5,488 bases of DNA from Aquirhabdus sp. (GTDB lineage Bacteria; Pseudomonadota; Gammaproteobacteria; Pseudomonadales; Moraxellaceae): positions 1 through 5,488 of the forward strand of contig JASLJP010000020.1 in the NCBI GenBank assembly GCA_030152425.1. The letters are read 5' to 3'. This document shows, in pieces, positions 3,972 through 5,488 of the stretch. Position 1 is the stretch's first letter. The number at the start of each line of letters is the position of its first letter. The notes under the pieces were generated by a model. The model was not told the DNA's origin and searched no databases. It worked only from the letters and a program-made list of their open reading frames with translations. The translations under genes and the position numbers were made by a program.

Positions 3972-5488
3972 AAATCAGTGAAAGTTGGTTGCGCGCGTGG
4001 GTCAATCCCGCGGTCAATAGCGAAGCAATGTCCCATCAACTGACCATGGCTGGTCTGGAGATCGACAGCAATGAGCCAGTGGTCGAGGCCTTCCACGGTG
4101 TGGTCGTCGGTGAAGTGCTCACCGTGGTGCAGCATCCCGATGCCGACCGTCTACGCATCACCACGGTCAATGTCGGCAAGGGCGAGCCATTGCAGATCGT
4201 CTGTGGTGCGTCAAACGTGGCCGTCGGCCTCAAAGTCCCTGTCGCCCAGATTGGTGCGGTGCTGCCTAAGGATTTTGCCATCAAGCCGAGCAAACTGCGC
4301 GGTGTGGATTCGCAAGGCATGCTGTGCGGAGCGACCGAGATTGGTCTGGATGATGGCGTTGATGGCCTCATGATCCTGCCGCTGGACGCGCCAATCGGTA
4401 GCGATATTCGTGACTACCTCAAGCTCGATGACCGTATCCTAGAGCTGGGCATCACACCAAATCGGGGTGATTGCCTGAGCGTGCGGGGAATCGCGCGCGA
4501 GCTGGCGGTGATCAACAGCCTGACCGTCAATGAGCCGGTCATCAGTGCTGCGCATGTCGGCACGGATCGTACCCTTGCGGTGTCGGTCGCGCCGGATGTA
4601 CAGCGCTCCGCCTGCCCACGCTATGCGGGTCGGGTCATCACAGGCATCAATACCCAAGCTGCCACCCCATCGTGGATGGCAGATGCCCTCGTGCGCTCAG
4701 GTGTGCGTACCCATAGCCTGCTGGTGGACATCACCAACTATGTGCTGCTCGAACTCGGCCAGCCGCTGCATGCCTTTGATCTGGCGCAGCTACAAGGTGG
4801 CTTGAGCGTGCGTGTGTCGCAAGGCGAGTCACTGACCCTGCTCAATGAGCAAGAGATCAAACTGGACAACGACACGCTGCTGATCTGTGATGATGCAGGG
4901 CCGGTGGCCATGGCGGGTGTCATGGGCGGCTTGCGCTCATCCGTCACCGACAGCACCACCGATATCTTCCTCGAAAGCGCCTTCTTTGAACCGCTGGCCA
5001 TCGCTGGCCGTGCGCGCCGTTATGGTCTGCATACCGATGCCTCGCATCGCTTTGAGCGCGGTGTGGACTTCGTACTGCCCGTGCCAGCGCTGGAGCGTGC
5101 GACCGGTCTGATCCTGCAACTCGCGGGTGGTCAGGCAGGCCCTGTTACTGTGGTCGAGCAACTGGATGCGCTGCCGAAGCGTCCGGCCATCGCACTGACC
5201 CTCGTGCAAGTGCGTCGTCTGCTGGGCTTTGATGTCACGGCAGACTTTGTGTTCCATACCTTGCAGAGCCTCGGCATGACCGTGACGGGCAATGAAAACG
5301 GCTGGCAGGTCATCCCGCCATCGCATCGTTTCGACCTGTCCATCGCCCCCGATCTGTCCGAAGAAGTCGCGCGCATCTACGGCTATGACAATATCCCGGT
5401 CAAGATGCCGACTCAGCCGCTGGCACTGTTGCCGACTGCGGATCGCCTCAGCGTGCAAGCCTTGCGTCAGACACTGGTCACACTGGGC
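3968..5488 (+). CDS. pheT: Phenylalanyl-tRNA synthetase beta subunit, N-terminal 507 residues (3' end outside the window)
   Basis: The frame is open from ATG 3968 to the last base. The E. coli protein has about 795 residues, so roughly the last third is missing: the catalytic-like B6-B7 domain and the C-terminal anticodon-binding (FDX-ACB) domain. Visible domains in order are the B1 start MKISESWLRAWV; the OB-fold tRNA-binding domain, about 40-150, with HPDADRLRI (56-64), CGASNV (79-84) and LRGVDSQGMLCGATEIG (110-126); TPNRGDCLS (163-171); the B3/B4 editing domain, about 212-385, with VDITNYV (253-259), GQPLHAFD (264-271), AMAGVMGG (314-321) and HTDASHRFERGVD (355-367); and the B5 domain, about 404-477, ending IPPSHRFDLSIAPDLSEEVA (449-468) and RIYGYDNIP. 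The editing domain of bacterial PheT hydrolyses Tyr-tRNA-Phe. The frame is unbroken and all these motifs look intact. In many bacteria ihfA follows pheT; that lies beyond this window. Confidence 0.97.
   Translation, partial: MKISESWLRAWVNPAVNSEAMSHQLTMAGLEIDSNEPVVEAFHGVVVGEVLTVVQHPDADRLRITTVNVGKGEPLQIVCGASNVAVGLKVPVAQIGAVLPKDFAIKPSKLRGVDSQGMLCGATEIGLDDGVDGLMILPLDAPIGSDIRDYLKLDDRILELGITPNRGDCLSVRGIARELAVINSLTVNEPVISAAHVGTDRTLAVSVAPDVQRSACPRYAGRVITGINTQAATPSWMADALVRSGVRTHSLLVDITNYVLLELGQPLHAFDLAQLQGGLSVRVSQGESLTLLNEQEIKLDNDTLLICDDAGPVAMAGVMGGLRSSVTDSTTDIFLESAFFEPLAIAGRARRYGLHTDASHRFERGVDFVLPVPALERATGLILQLAGGQAGPVTVVEQLDALPKRPAIALTLVQVRRLLGFDVTADFVFHTLQSLGMTVTGNENGWQVIPPSHRFDLSIAPDLSEEVARIYGYDNIPVKMPTQPLALLPTADRLSVQALRQTLVTLG

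Noticed and set aside
4937..5458. 173-codon minus-strand ORF inside pheT
   Set aside because: Antisense to intact PheT motifs (B3/B4 and B5); His/Arg/Gln-rich composition is that of a shadow frame.
1..5488. Mobile elements, CRISPR arrays, tRNA or rRNA genes
   Set aside because: No terminal inverted repeats, transposase motifs, regularly spaced repeats or cloverleaf-like sequences were seen on either strand.

Overview
The window most likely comes from a gammaproteobacterium of the Moraxellaceae (Acinetobacter and relatives). The main evidence is L35, which carries the internal motifs NGFKRKQAFKRHILTKK and RIRQLRG and ends near MCPYL, as I remember for Acinetobacter L35 and unlike the Enterobacterales or Pseudomonas proteins. 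PheS also reads most like Acinetobacter PheS. The DNA looks richer in G+C than typical Acinetobacter or Psychrobacter, so a higher-GC relative is possible. This placement is from memory, not a database search.

Left part (1-1928). The plus strand opens with the 3' end of an alpha/beta-hydrolase gene, cut by the window edge. It ends 8 bases before the stop of a minus-strand gene pair. In transcription order the pair is (i) a 150-residue DUF1851 protein of the type named after the type VI secretion immunity protein Tdi1, and (ii) a 284-residue protein joining an RraB-like domain (RNase E regulator family) to about four TPR repeats. Only 47 bases separate them, so they probably share a transcript. 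No toxin or secretion gene is visible. This pair is the accessory and least understood content of the window.

Middle (1929-2915). A divergent 175-base spacer carries weak promoter-like sequences and a foldable rpmI leader. It is followed by rpmI (L35) and rplT (L20), then a strong intrinsic terminator, then a 191-base region before pheS with promoter-like hexamers and mutually exclusive hairpins. infC, which precedes rpmI in E. coli and many other bacteria, is not here.

Right part (2916-5488). pheS and pheT encode the alpha and beta subunits of phenylalanyl-tRNA synthetase and overlap by four bases (ATGA). pheT runs off the window after 507 codons, before its C-terminal domains.

Together, rpmI-rplT-pheS-pheT is a conserved translation cluster, while the minus-strand pair beside it looks like a lineage-specific insertion or rearrangement. 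I saw no insertion sequence, tRNA, rRNA or CRISPR array.
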